DNA from: Flexithrix dorotheae DSM 6795
GTDB lineage: Bacteria > Bacteroidota > Bacteroidia > Cytophagales > Flammeovirgaceae
Reading direction: 5' to 3'
DNA length: 64,000 bases
Assembly (NCBI RefSeq): GCF_000379765.1
Contig: NZ_KB903443.1
Location: 186,001 to 250,000, forward strand
A program made the position numbers and the translations under genes. The notes under the pieces were generated by a model. The model made no database searches. It saw nothing but the letters and a program-made list of their open reading frames with translations, and had not been told where the DNA came from. Shown here one piece after another: positions 43,757 through 53,886 of the stretch. How positions within the stretch are numbered: position 1 is the stretch's first letter; every line of letters starts with the position of its first letter.

Positions 43757-45457
43757 TTAATACCCTGGGTTTTGTCCATAATCATTTGACGTTCGAATAA
43801 GCTGATTAGCAGGAATTGGCCTCAAAGTGTGAAACTCCTGAATATTGGGTGCAGCATCAGGATTAAATGCTTTTACACGGTCTAATAGTTTTCCAGTTCT
43901 GGTCAAATCCAGCCATCTTTTTTGTTCCGCATATAATTCACGAGATCTTTCATCCAGGATAAAATCCAGTGTAATGTCGGATGCGGTTACTTCCATGGCT
44001 GCTTCCATGCCCTCATATGCTGCTCTTCTACGAACAGCATTAATGTATGGCACAGCAGCACTTCCATCTCCATCCCTTCCTAAAAGAGCTTCAGCCGCAA
44101 TCAAATAGGTTTCGGCTAATCGATATACAATATGATCCCGCGAACCATTTGTATAATTTAAGGAAGGCCTGAGGTTATCATCTACTTTCACAGGTGATGG
44201 AAAAATATTGATGTTATCGGGTAATGACCATGACCATGGTTCATCAATATCATTACTGTGTAATCCAAAAAGGGCTACTCCGGGAAGGCGGTTGGTAATG
44301 GCATCTACCTCTTGTTGGGTAAGGTCATTTGTATTGATCCAAATGGCTGTATCACCCACCTGTGCACCTTCAGGGATGTCCCGATCCGTGTTGTAAAGCC
44401 AAACTGTCTGGAAAGTTTTTTCAAACCTGGAATCAACATTCAAAGGACGAAAATTATCCATAGCCCACTGAGTTGGACGAAATCTAATCCATGGCCTGCC
44501 ATAGCCATGGCCAAGTGCACGATCTAAACCATTATTGTAAACTTCATACCATGGTCGGAAATAAAGGTGATTTCTGTTTCCCTCTCCATTTGTAAGAGGA
44601 TCTTCACTATATTGCACAGAGAATATCACTTCTGAATTCTGTTCATTAGTATGGCTTAAATTCCCATTGGCATCTGCCATATTAAACACATTTAGAAAAT
44701 CATCCAATAAAGCCCGATCTGAACTATTAATTATATCAATGGCCAAAGTAGCAGCCTGATTAAAGTCATCCGATTCGGCAAAGCTGGTATAAGCTCTCGT
44801 TAAATAAACCATGGAAAGCATATGTTGGGCAGCCCATTTGGTGGCTCTCCCAAATTCTGACTGAGATTCTGGTAACATGCTTATCGCATAATTGAGATCT
44901 TCAATAATGGCCGAATAAACTTCATTTTCAGGAGTACGGGTAGCCTCAGTCTCAACCCCAGTCGTTTCTTCCAAAGTAAGGGTTACAGGGCCAAAATACC
45001 GAACAAGTAAAAAATAATAGTGAGCCCTTAAAAAACGTACTTCTGCTATCATCGCATCTTTTTCTTCTTGTGGAAGATCTACTTCAGGTCCACGGGTAAT
45101 TACCGCATTACATGCATTGATGGCCTGGTAAAATTTATTCCAGGGATCCCAGAAGGTATTGGATTCAGCATTTAATCCCGCCCGGTATTGATTGACATCA
45201 TGAGCCCCTCCATGACCTCCATTGGTAAACTCATCAGTACCAAAAATGGAAATTTCGCAGCCATCTTCATCCCCATAATAATCACGTAGAGGTTTATAAG
45301 AAGCATTAACCCCAGCTATAAATCCTTCCGGAGTATTCAAATATTCAGCGGTAACACCAGAGATTATGGTTTCATCCAGTACGGATTCGCAACCAGTTGT
45401 ACTTAAAAATAAAACCAGTACAACAAGATATATATGTTTTAAAAATTTCATTTTCAT
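43757..45457 (-). CDS. SusD/RagB-type lipoprotein (locus 2)
   Basis: A 566-residue lipoprotein (SPII ...LVLFLSTTGC). It opens with ESVLDETIISGVTAEYLNTPEGF, as is usual in the family, followed by RFLRAHYYFLLVRYFGPVTL, a YRLAETYLIAAEALLG helix, ERSRELYAEQKRWLDLTRTG and the terminal LRPIPANQLIRTSNDYGQNPGY. It should capture the ligand for the SusC partner encoded 16 bp upstream. It shares the general plan but little close sequence with the susD of locus 1, so the ligand is probably different. Confidence 0.95.
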   Translation of the reverse strand: MKMKFLKHIYLVVLVLFLSTTGCESVLDETIISGVTAEYLNTPEGFIAGVNASYKPLRDYYGDEDGCEISIFGTDEFTNGGHGGAHDVNQYRAGLNAESNTFWDPWNKFYQAINACNAVITRGPEVDLPQEEKDAMIAEVRFLRAHYYFLLVRYFGPVTLTLEETTGVETEATRTPENEVYSAIIEDLNYAISMLPESQSEFGRATKWAAQHMLSMVYLTRAYTSFAESDDFNQAATLAIDIINSSDRALLDDFLNVFNMADANGNLSHTNEQNSEVIFSVQYSEDPLTNGEGNRNHLYFRPWYEVYNNGLDRALGHGYGRPWIRFRPTQWAMDNFRPLNVDSRFEKTFQTVWLYNTDRDIPEGAQVGDTAIWINTNDLTQQEVDAITNRLPGVALFGLHSNDIDEPWSWSLPDNINIFPSPVKVDDNLRPSLNYTNGSRDHIVYRLAETYLIAAEALLGRDGDGSAAVPYINAVRRRAAYEGMEAAMEVTASDITLDFILDERSRELYAEQKRWLDLTRTGKLLDRVKAFNPDAAPNIQEFHTLRPIPANQLIRTSNDYGQNPGY

Positions 45458-45473
45458 TTTGTCCTTTATTTTT

Positions 45474-48400
45474 TTAAAAATCTACATTAACACCCAGGGA
45501 GTACATTTTGGTACTTGGCTCAAACCCTTCAACCTCCCCATCGTACACTTCCGGATCCAGGTTGTTTTCAAGTCTCGACCATATTACCGGGGTATTAGCA
45601 TTCAAATACACTCTCAACCGATTAATTCCAATTTTAGCTGTCAGGTCTTGTGGTAGCGTATATCCCAATTGAAGGTTTTTAATTTTAACAAAATTTCCTT
45701 TATAATATCCTCTGGAGGAAGCGTAAATTGGACTTTCTCTGCTGCCATCTGGTTTTGGATGATTATTAGTAGGATTGTCCTCAGTCCAAAAGTCGATATT
45801 CAAATTATTGTAACGACCTTGTAAAGTAGCATTACCCACTTCAAAATTATTATAGATGGTATGTCCCATTACACCCAACACAAGCCAGGAAAAATCAACC
45901 CCTTTGAATTCAAATCTACTTGACCATCCCAGGGTTACCGTTGGAATATTTGATCCTAAAATTACACGGTCATCCTGGTTAATTATCCCATCCTCATTTT
46001 GATCTTTTACCTTGATCTGTCCGGGTACCTGTTTATACACATCAGCTGCATCACTTTCTTCAGTTTGCCAAATTCCCAGCTTTTCATAGTCATACCAAAC
46101 GGTTAATGGATGGCCGATGAACCATTGATTACCAATATCATCCACACCAGTGCCATATAAATCTATAATCTCTTCTTTGTTCCCAAAAAGATTAAGAGTG
46201 GTAGACCATAAAAAATCTTTTAAACCTGCATTTTGATAAGTTAAAGCAACCTCCCAACCTTTGTTTTTTGTTTCTCCAACATTTTCCAATACTGAATTAA
46301 AACCACTGGTTATGGGGATTTGTCTTTCCAATAATAAATCTGTGGTACTGGTTTGGTAATATTCCAAGCTACCCGATAAACGGTCTCCAAAAATTCCAAA
46401 ATCAAGGCCTATATTAAATGTAGCAGAAGATTCCCATCTTAAATCGGGATTCGATATTGCCCCTGGAGAATATCCGTATGCTGAATTAGACCCAAATGAA
46501 TAGGTTGTACGACTCAGGGATCCACGAGTTTGGTAAGGATCTATCCCGGTGTTTCCTACAATTCCATAGCTACTCCTTAGACGCAAATCATTAAATAATC
46601 CCTGATTGGCCATAAACCCTTCATCTTTAATACGCCACATTAGGGCTGCAGAAGGAAAGAATCCCCATTTGTTCCCTTCCGCCAGTCTGGATGATCCATC
46701 CCACCGACCGGTTAAAGTCAATAAATACCTGTTTTTGAGACCATAATTAACCCTTGCCATCACAGAGGTGATTCCCCACTCTCTCAAGTCGCTATCGTAG
46801 TTCTGGATAGCTTCAGCCGTGCCAATATTGTGGTATTTCTGGTGTTCATACGGGATGAGGTTGGCATCTACAATAGTCTCCTCAAAATTTGACTCCTGAA
46901 TGGAATAAAGACCTGTAAATTTCAAATCATGGATATTACTAAACTTTTTGCTATAGGTCAGGATATTTTCAAAGGTATAGACATATTCACGTTCGTGTTC
47001 CTTATATACCCTGGCATCGCCTCCTTGGCGGGCAGAAGAGTTTGTCCCCTGAAATAGCCCTCTGCGATATTCTCTCAAATCAGTTCCAAAATTCATACGA
47101 TAGTTGAGGCCTTTCACAAATTCGTACTCTCCAAAAATATTACTAAAAAGCCGAAGTGTTTTTCTGTTGTCTTCCACATTTTTAGGGTCAAAATCGGCTA
47201 AGGGATTCCATAATAATGGATCGGCACCCGGCCGATAGATCAATTCCCCATTGGCATCATAAGGTTCAGCAAGAGGCGAAATATTGAGCGCCCCTCCATA
47301 CGGATTGGAAGGCAAATTCTGTATTTCATTGGAAATTTGTGTAGAGGTACCGATTTTCAGCTTTTTCGAAACTTGATGATCCAGATTTACCCTGAATGTA
47401 TAGCGGTCGTAATTCTGAATGCTAAGCACTCCCTGCTCATTAAAGTAATTGGCTGAAACTGCAAATCCGGTTTTAGTACTTCCCCCAATCACACTAAGCT
47501 GGTGGTTTTGTTGATGACCATCATCAACTACTAGATCCAGCCAGTCTGTGGAAACCCCTCTGTCAATGGCCTCTAATTCAGCGGCAGTAAATGCCCGTCC
47601 ACCCACTTCCTTCAATCGGGTATACTGGGGGCCGTTCATCATATCTGGTAAACCAATAACAGAAACCACCCCATAGTGGGCATTGTAAGATACCGTAGTA
47701 TTCATTTCCCCCCCACGATTGGTAGTAACCAGGATCACACCGTTGGCACCCCGCGAACCGTAAATCGCTGTGGCAGAGGCATCTTTTAAAATTTCCATGG
47801 ATTTAATGTCCTTGGGATTAATGGAATTTATATTGCCCTGAAAGGGAATTCCATCAACCACAAACAGAGGTTCGTTAGTCGCAGTGAGCGATCTTCTTCC
47901 CCTAATTCTGATGGTTACACCATCTCCCGGCCTGTTTCCATTGGATAAAGCCACAACCCCTGTCGCTCTTCCCTGGAGAGCTTGACCGGCATTGGTAACA
48001 GGTAATTCCTGAATATCTTTAGTGGAAACTGAAGAAATGGCACCAGTAATATCCCCCTTTCTGACAGTTCCATACCCAACCACTACTATTTCTTCTAATT
48101 GTTCAAGGTCCAAATCCAGAGACACATCAATAACTGTCTGGTTAATAATTTCCACCTCATGGGATTTATATCCTATGAAACTAAATTGTAAATGATCACC
48201 CTTGTTTACATTTAAGGAGAACTCACCATCAATATTGGTGTTCGTTCCTTTTGTTGTGCCTTTGATGAGTATACTCACCCCTGGCAATGGTTCACCATCT
48301 TCTGAAGATACCACCTTTCCGGAAACTATGTGCTGATTTGGTTGTACAATTTCAATTAATCCAGCGCTTTTCCGCTTACGTTTTTTGGTGACATTGATGT

Positions 48401-48734
48401 TTTGATTGATTCTTTTAAAAGCAAATTTTGTATTTTCAGAAACGTATCTTAGGATATCCCCTAAAGAACCGTTTGTAAAGGAAATACTTAGCGTGTTTTT
48501 TTCTATTTCAGCTTCCTGATAGGTAAACTTGAAATCAGTCTTTTCTTCAATCACTGCAAAAATTTCTTTAACTTCTGCGGATTTTAAATTGATAGAAAGA
48601 TAAACCTCATCAAGGGTTTTTTGAGCATGGGACGGTTCTGCTAACAATATGCTGCATAATAATGCCTGCACAAATATTCCAAATAATGCATATTTTGACA
48701 TACTGATAATTTGTGGTAATAAATTCCATTTCAT
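45474..48734 (-). CDS. SusC/RagA-type TonB-linked receptor with STN domain (locus 2)
   Basis: A 1086-residue protein. Its leader (MKWNLLPQIISMSKYALFGI, FVQALLCSILL) closely resembles that of the first SusC. Domains: STN (~40-110, VKEIFAVIEEKTDFKFTYQE), CarboxypepD_reg (~128-205, VSGKVVSSEDGEPLPGVSIL), plug (~210-340, VTNAGQALQGRATGVVALSN, LFVVDGIPFQG, ILKDASATAIYGSRGANG) and barrel to ..KMYSLGVNVDF. The STN domain pairs with the adjacent FecR and sigma factor. It is about 70 residues shorter than SusC of locus 1, mostly in the barrel. Confidence 0.96.
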   Translation of the reverse strand: MKWNLLPQIISMSKYALFGIFVQALLCSILLAEPSHAQKTLDEVYLSINLKSAEVKEIFAVIEEKTDFKFTYQEAEIEKNTLSISFTNGSLGDILRYVSENTKFAFKRINQNINVTKKRKRKSAGLIEIVQPNQHIVSGKVVSSEDGEPLPGVSILIKGTTKGTNTNIDGEFSLNVNKGDHLQFSFIGYKSHEVEIINQTVIDVSLDLDLEQLEEIVVVGYGTVRKGDITGAISSVSTKDIQELPVTNAGQALQGRATGVVALSNGNRPGDGVTIRIRGRRSLTATNEPLFVVDGIPFQGNINSINPKDIKSMEILKDASATAIYGSRGANGVILVTTNRGGEMNTTVSYNAHYGVVSVIGLPDMMNGPQYTRLKEVGGRAFTAAELEAIDRGVSTDWLDLVVDDGHQQNHQLSVIGGSTKTGFAVSANYFNEQGVLSIQNYDRYTFRVNLDHQVSKKLKIGTSTQISNEIQNLPSNPYGGALNISPLAEPYDANGELIYRPGADPLLWNPLADFDPKNVEDNRKTLRLFSNIFGEYEFVKGLNYRMNFGTDLREYRRGLFQGTNSSARQGGDARVYKEHEREYVYTFENILTYSKKFSNIHDLKFTGLYSIQESNFEETIVDANLIPYEHQKYHNIGTAEAIQNYDSDLREWGITSVMARVNYGLKNRYLLTLTGRWDGSSRLAEGNKWGFFPSAALMWRIKDEGFMANQGLFNDLRLRSSYGIVGNTGIDPYQTRGSLSRTTYSFGSNSAYGYSPGAISNPDLRWESSATFNIGLDFGIFGDRLSGSLEYYQTSTTDLLLERQIPITSGFNSVLENVGETKNKGWEVALTYQNAGLKDFLWSTTLNLFGNKEEIIDLYGTGVDDIGNQWFIGHPLTVWYDYEKLGIWQTEESDAADVYKQVPGQIKVKDQNEDGIINQDDRVILGSNIPTVTLGWSSRFEFKGVDFSWLVLGVMGHTIYNNFEVGNATLQGRYNNLNIDFWTEDNPTNNHPKPDGSRESPIYASSRGYYKGNFVKIKNLQLGYTLPQDLTAKIGINRLRVYLNANTPVIWSRLENNLDPEVYDGEVEGFEPSTKMYSLGVNVDF

Positions 48735-48780
48735 ATTTTTACATTGCTTTTAGTGAATAATAATTGATTCCTGATGGCGT

Positions 48781-48847
48781 GTAACTCTCTCTTTTGATGT
48801 GGGGGGGTCTCTACCAAAGTCCAAAGCCACATCAAAAGGCTAGTTAC
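48781..48847. promoter_or_regulatory. Long hairpin in the susC leader, locus 2
   Basis: A perfect 12-bp stem CTTTTGATGTGG / CCACATCAAAAG (48791-48802 and 48827-48838), extended by GTAACT / AGTTAC at 48781-48786 and 48842-48847. It lies about 50 nt upstream of susC, in the same place as the hairpin of locus 1. There is no T tail on the sense strand. Confidence 0.6.
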
Positions 48848-48866
48848 AATTAATTTTCTTGCATTT

Positions 48867-48877
48867 CTAGCTACTGT
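48867..48877 (-). promoter_or_regulatory. Shared 11-mer upstream of susC (locus 2)
   Basis: ACAGTAGCTAG, identical to 27413-27423, lies between the fecR stop and the leader hairpin. It is a candidate element for the FecR-linked sigma factors. Confidence 0.4.
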
Positions 48878-48929
48878 CTTCGCGTATCATTTTTTCGTTA
48901 GTTTATAATTACATGTTAAATTTATTCTC

Positions 48930-49961
48930 TTAATAAATGACCACCTTATTTTTGGTGATTCTATATTTGAACCCACCTGAATAGGATAAGCTTTCCAATA
49001 CGTTTTTGATATTCTCTCTCTTGAAATTTCCTGAAATTCCTTTTTCAAAAACCACATTTCTTTTCACCACAAACTTTAACCCATACCATCGCTCCAGGAC
49101 CTCAACCATCTCCTCAAACCCCACCTTATTGAAAAATATAATATCATCCTTCCATGCAAAATCGCCCTCTTCTATTTCCCTTTTAATAAATTCTCCTGAT
49201 TCCTTCAAAAAAATCCCTTTCTCTCCTTCAATTAATGTAATCTTATGGGTTTCGCCTGCTTTTTCTGTATTAGAAACCTCCACAATTCCCTCTTCAACAG
49301 CTACTTCTATATAATTTTGATCCTGATAAGAGGAAATATTAAAGGAAGTACCCACTACTAAAGTTTCTACCTTTCCGGTTTTGATTATAAATGGTCGTCT
49401 TTTATTTTCGGTAACCTTAAAAAATGCTTCTCCTTCCAGACTAACCACCCGCTGAGTCCCTTCAAATCTCTCCGGGATCAAAAGTGTACTTGCAGAATTA
49501 ACCTTCACTGAACTGCCATCCGCAAGTTTTAGGGTAATTTTCTGGCCATTTGGGACATTCTTTTCAATAAGACTTCTAACCGCAAGATTATCACTAATAA
49601 TCTCGTTTGCTGGCTTGTAATTGAAGTATAATATTAAAGTTGAAAGTAACAATATGGAAACTGCTGCGGCATACTTTACCCAGGTTTGAGAAAACATAGA
49701 AACGCCTCTGGATTTGGCATTTTTCACTTTGTTATAATCTCTTTTATTTTCTCCCTCTACTCCTTTTTTTATAGTATCCCAAACCCTGTCTTTAACTTCG
49801 TTATGCCGATAATGATTTTTCCTCCAATAACCCGAAATGGTATTATAAATCTGTGAATTTTTCTCAGACAAATTTTTCCAGTCCTCTAATTCAATTAATT
49901 CTTCAGGATTTAACTCTTTTCCGGAAAGGTATTTTGATATGATATTTTCTATTCGATTCAT
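48930..49961 (-). CDS. FecR-type anti-sigma factor (locus 2)
   Basis: A 343-residue protein. Cytoplasmic N-terminus with SGKELNPEELIELEDWKNLSE (the usual FecR-N start), a helix at ~98-115 (YAAAVSILLLSTLILYF), the FecR domain (ITLKLADGSSVKVNSASTLL, VVSLEGEAFFKVTENKRRPF, VVGTSFNISSYQD) and the C-terminal DUF4974 part (FEEMVEVLERWYGLKF). It should regulate the sigma factor encoded 70 bp upstream in response to the SusC STN domain. Confidence 0.94.
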   Translation of the reverse strand: MNRIENIISKYLSGKELNPEELIELEDWKNLSEKNSQIYNTISGYWRKNHYRHNEVKDRVWDTIKKGVEGENKRDYNKVKNAKSRGVSMFSQTWVKYAAAVSILLLSTLILYFNYKPANEIISDNLAVRSLIEKNVPNGQKITLKLADGSSVKVNSASTLLIPERFEGTQRVVSLEGEAFFKVTENKRRPFIIKTGKVETLVVGTSFNISSYQDQNYIEVAVEEGIVEVSNTEKAGETHKITLIEGEKGIFLKESGEFIKREIEEGDFAWKDDIIFFNKVGFEEMVEVLERWYGLKFVVKRNVVFEKGISGNFKRENIKNVLESLSYSGGFKYRITKNKVVIY

Positions 49962-50031
49962 TGAATTTTTTAGGCTTTCAATTATATAGACTACCTAAAA
50001 ATCCAAATCCTCACCTCAGGTTTAAAATAAT

Positions 50032-50667
50032 TTAAAATTTTTGGAGCATTACGGTCATGAGGATAAAAGAAGCTAATTTTATAATTTTTACTTTCCCCTT
50101 TTTATCCTTGTTTTTCTCAAGATAATCATCCAAAACCTCTATCAATAGTTTAGTGGCTCTTGCTACATTTTTTTCAACGCCACTCACGGAAATATCTAAA
50201 ATACGGGCCACTTCTTTATAAGACAGTTGATCTTGTCGAATCAAATGAAAAGATTGTCTGGTTTTAATGGGGAGAGATTCTATGGCTTCATCCAAAATTT
50301 TATATAGTTCGGTAAGCAATACTTCATATTCCGGTGTGTAATTTTCAACTGCAAAATCCAAATTACTGAACTCATCTATAGAATCAGTATTTCTATTCCT
50401 TAAGGATAACCTGATTTTGGTTAGCGATTGATGCTTAATGGAAGTATATAAATAGGCTTTGATATTTTTGATCTCCAAAAGTTGAATTCTATTTTGCCAA
50501 ATTTTAATAAAAACGTCCGAAACAATTTCTTCTGCGACTACAGATTCTTTGACATAAGAAAGTGCAAATTGAAATAATTCATCAAAATAAAAATCATAAA
50601 AAAAATGAAATGCTTTTGAATCATTTTTTTTCGAAATCTGGAAAATTAAATCTTGGGAAATCTTCAT
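50032..50667 (-). CDS. ECF sigma factor (locus 2)
   Basis: A 211-residue protein. Region 2 is FHFFYDFYFDELFQFALSYV...VSDVFIKIWQNR, and region 4 is LPIKTRQSFHLIRQDQLSYKEVARILDISVSGVEKNVARA, the usual form for the FecI-like group. A basic tail and a hydrophobic end (KLASFILMTVML) follow region 4, which is unusual and might contact the membrane. It is the first gene of locus 2. Confidence 0.93.
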   Translation of the reverse strand: MKISQDLIFQISKKNDSKAFHFFYDFYFDELFQFALSYVKESVVAEEIVSDVFIKIWQNRIQLLEIKNIKAYLYTSIKHQSLTKIRLSLRNRNTDSIDEFSNLDFAVENYTPEYEVLLTELYKILDEAIESLPIKTRQSFHLIRQDQLSYKEVARILDISVSGVEKNVARATKLLIEVLDDYLEKNKDKKGKVKIIKLASFILMTVMLQKF

Positions 50668-51028
50668 ATTTACACAATTAGGAAATTAAATATACTAAAA
50701 AGGGAGATATAATCTAAATCATTGGGAAATTTTGTAGGAAAGCGGTTTGCACTCTCTAGTATTACAAAAATTGTAAACTACTCTAATAAAAAGCAAAAAG
50801 CCCCCCTTGTTCCTTTCCTCTTTTTAAAACAGATTCTTTCCTGAATTCAGCACAATTCAACAAACCCGAAGGTGCAACCAGAGAAAGGTGGGGTTCATAG
50901 CAAATAGCCACTTCAAAATGCTTCTGGGTGCTGTAGCTACCTAACTTTTAATTGTTTACCTTGTAGATTTTCCTAATACCCTCCCTTTAAAGTCCAGTTA
51001 AAAAATTCAACCTGTTTCTGGAAATGCC
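50668..51028. other. Intergenic region upstream of the sigma gene
   Basis: No gene is supported. A CTGTAGCTACC at 50936 contains the core GTAGCTA of the 11-mer found before both susC genes, but matches it only in part. No clear terminator of the GH43 gene is visible. Confidence 0.35.
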
Positions 51029-51982
51029 TTATTTATCTCCAAGTTGCTTCAGTAGTTTTTTATACTCCTTCTTTTTCACCTTAAATACAGTGCCATGCCG
51101 GGTGCCTTCCGGAAAGTGAATTTTTTCAGTGATTTCTTCCCAGTTTTTTAAATCCGATGAAGTGATAGCTCCCATTCTGTGTTTGGTATACTTATCGAAA
51201 TACACCACCCAATTACCCCCAACTTTTGTAACTGTTGGACCTTCTACCCAGTCCGGACTGATAGCTGTAGAAGCTTCAGAATAATTTTGATTAAAATATC
51301 GGCTGGTGGCTATTCGAATGTTCTTTTCTGGTTTAGGGGATAAAGTCTCATTCTTCAAAAACATAATATAGTTAGAGCCTTCTTTAACAATGGTAGCATC
51401 AATTACATTGAATCCCTTTTCATACAAAAGTGCTGCTTTCGTAAATTCCTTAAAATCTTTGGTGAGGGTATAATACATTCTGTGGTTGTATTTGGTATCT
51501 CCCAGCGAGTCCGTTTCAGGAAATCTACCGGGAATGGTAGTAGCCCAATATATCATGTATTGCGCAGACGCTTCATCATAAAAAAGTTCAGGAGCCCAAC
51601 AATTTCTGGCTCCGGATTCATGCTCCATTACCGGGATATATTGCTGTTCGGACCAGTTAATTAAATCCTCAGAGTTAGCATAACCAATTCCTTTTTCATT
51701 CCAGCTGACAGTCCATACCATATGGAATTTTCCATCCGCTCCACGAATAATACACGGATCACGCATTAATTTATCTCCACCAACCAAAGGGGTTAATAAC
51801 GATTCATTATGATTAAGGGCTTTCCAATTATAGCCATCTTCACTAGCTGCCAGATGTAATCCATCTTCGCCATTTCCCTTAAAAAAAGAAAACAAAAAGA
51901 TTTCCTTTTCCTGGCCATATGCGCAAAAACCAGATGTAATTAATAAGATAAGGAGTAGGTAGTTTTTTATTCTTTTTTGCAT
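51029..51982 (-). CDS. Glycoside hydrolase family 43-like exported enzyme
   Basis: A 317-residue protein with a signal peptide (ending CAYGQ). The five-bladed-propeller pattern of GH43/GH117-type enzymes is seen, with the base Asp in LMRDPCIIRG, WAPELFYDE (acid Glu region) and NVIDATIVKEG (third acidic residue), and later DWVEGPTVTKVGG. Substrates of such families are arabinose-, xylose- or galactose-containing glycans. It lies upstream of the sigma gene of locus 2 on the same strand, so it is plausibly functionally linked. Confidence 0.82.
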   Translation of the reverse strand: MQKRIKNYLLLILLITSGFCAYGQEKEIFLFSFFKGNGEDGLHLAASEDGYNWKALNHNESLLTPLVGGDKLMRDPCIIRGADGKFHMVWTVSWNEKGIGYANSEDLINWSEQQYIPVMEHESGARNCWAPELFYDEASAQYMIYWATTIPGRFPETDSLGDTKYNHRMYYTLTKDFKEFTKAALLYEKGFNVIDATIVKEGSNYIMFLKNETLSPKPEKNIRIATSRYFNQNYSEASTAISPDWVEGPTVTKVGGNWVVYFDKYTKHRMGAITSSDLKNWEEITEKIHFPEGTRHGTVFKVKKKEYKKLLKQLGDK

Positions 51983-52458
51983 TTCAGTCTCTTCATAGTT
52001 TTTTAAAACTCCAATTTAACCCGGGAAAATTATTCACCCAAAATGAAGGCTCAATTTTAAATAAAGGTAAAATCTTTATTCCCTTTCTGAACATAATCTC
52101 AATTTCCCTATATTTTTTCCTCTGATTTGAGTGTGGGATCAATCACAATGATAACAGAGTTTAAACAAGATTTAACAAATGTAACTAAACCTTATTTATC
52201 ATTAGAAAAATCCTAGAAATTTTAAAATTCATCACATTTTAATGCTTAAACTTTCCATAATTCTGAATTCTTACTCCAGCTCAGGCCCTGTACAAAAAGG
52301 ATGAAAAGCTCAATTATTCCAGAAAATTTGATTGAAAAACCGCCATATTAAGAAAGTATTAACGCTTATTGAATCACATTAACTAAATCCATAGGCCGGA
52401 AAATATATAAATAAAATCACACTTTCCGTTAAATCCTTACATCAGAAATAAAACCGCT
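51983..52458. other. Divergent intergenic region
   Basis: About 475 bp separate the divergent GH43-like and T9SS genes. No consensus promoter, palindrome or small frame stands out. Confidence 0.4.
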
Positions 52459-53712
52459 ATGAAAAAAAGAATACTATCCAGAATAATTATTAGCCTGTCT
52501 TTATTTTGTGGAGTTGCCTTCAACCTCTTTGGGCAATTTACTTCCTCTCAAACTGGTGATTGGGAAGATTGCGAAACCTGGGGCTTTGGAGGAGGATGTA
52601 CATCAACCATTGGAGTCACTTTTCCAGACTCCTTGGATAATGTAACTATTTCTGCAGGACATACAGTTACAATTAATACACATTACTCTACCAAGCCAAA
52701 GGATTATGGAGTCAGTACCAATGTAAATGGAAATAACAGTAACACCTATTTACATACTGGAAATATTACTGTAAATGGAAGCTTAACTACAGATAATTTA
52801 GCCGCAATGATTACCGGAACAGTAATCGTTTCAGGGGATTTAAATATTGATGGAGATTTTTTTACTACCGGGATCTTAAACATTGAATCATCGGCTACCA
52901 ATTTTTCTGTATCGGATGATTTTATACTTTCCGGATCAAGTGAAACCAATATTGATATGGATGCCGAGACAGCAGATGATATTTACCTGGATGGCCCGAA
53001 CTCACTACTTTGCGGGTCGGATACTTTAGATTTACAGAATGGGAATAGTTCAAAAATTCAGGAATTTAACGGAGCAGACAGAGATAACCAGATTTGTTCG
53101 ACCATTGTTATAACGGGATGTGACATTTGTCCTTTTTCCGGTTCAGGAATATTTGTGCTCCCTATAGAATTGCTGTACTTCAAAGGATTTAAGAATAAGG
53201 ATAATATTGAAATTGAGTGGGCTACTACCCAGGAAATTAATAATGATTATTTTACTATAGAAAGGTCTTTTGATGGAAAAAACTGGGAGACTTTAAATAT
53301 GGTAGCAGGAAAAGGGAATAGCCACGAATTAGTAAAATACAATGTAATTGATGCAAATCCGGGCAGTCCTTTAAACTATTACAGACTAAAACACACTGAT
53401 TTGGATGGGGGAACATTTTTCTCAGAAATCATATGTGTACATTTTAACCAAAGTATTTTATCCACCCTTTTGGTATATCCCAACCCTACCAATGGTGAAA
53501 TTAATTTAACTGGCTTACCCTCAGCGGAAAATGTTTTATCGATTCAATTAACAAAACTTTCCGGAGAAGTAGTATTCGCCACAAATCCCAATCAATTATC
53601 TGGTAGCATCTTTAAATTAGATTTAAATAATTTTAATTTGAGAAAAGGAATCTACCTCATTAACATCATTACCAAACAGGAAATATTAAAAGAGAAAATT
53701 ATATATGAATAA
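52459..53712 (+). CDS. Exported protein with T9SS type A sorting domain
   Basis: A 417-residue protein: signal peptide (to about 25, LFGQ), a beta-rich N-terminal domain of G8/solenoid look (TSSQTGDWEDCETWGFGGGC, VTISAGHTVTIN, repeated NITVNGSLTTDN and SGDLNIDGDF), and a linker. The C-terminal ~75 residues carry VYPNPTNGEINLTG...RKGIYLINI...EKIIYE, the type A signal for secretion and attachment by the type IX system. It should be at the surface, perhaps binding a glycan. A terminator follows. Confidence 0.88.
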   Translation: MKKRILSRIIISLSLFCGVAFNLFGQFTSSQTGDWEDCETWGFGGGCTSTIGVTFPDSLDNVTISAGHTVTINTHYSTKPKDYGVSTNVNGNNSNTYLHTGNITVNGSLTTDNLAAMITGTVIVSGDLNIDGDFFTTGILNIESSATNFSVSDDFILSGSSETNIDMDAETADDIYLDGPNSLLCGSDTLDLQNGNSSKIQEFNGADRDNQICSTIVITGCDICPFSGSGIFVLPIELLYFKGFKNKDNIEIEWATTQEINNDYFTIERSFDGKNWETLNMVAGKGNSHELVKYNVIDANPGSPLNYYRLKHTDLDGGTFFSEIICVHFNQSILSTLLVYPNPTNGEINLTGLPSAENVLSIQLTKLSGEVVFATNPNQLSGSIFKLDLNNFNLRKGIYLINIITKQEILKEKIIYE

Positions 53713-53733
53713 TCCAATAAATAAACAGGAAGC

Positions 53734-53776
53734 ACAGGTATTGGCAGAAAACTTCACCTTTTTTGTCAATACCTGT
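53734..53776 (+). terminator. Terminator of the T9SS cargo gene
   Basis: A 13-bp stem with one wobble (ACAGGTATTGGCA / TGTCAATACCTGT, 53734-53746 and 53764-53776) with TTTTTC following on the plus strand, 22 bp past the stop codon. Confidence 0.8.
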
Positions 53777-53886
53777 TTTTTCTTCAGATAAACCTTTTGA
53801 TATCCCTTATTTTCCAGGATTTTAATATCAATCTCCAAGTAATTTTTAGTCACCGGAAATAATCTCCCTCCTCCATAGAAACAACA

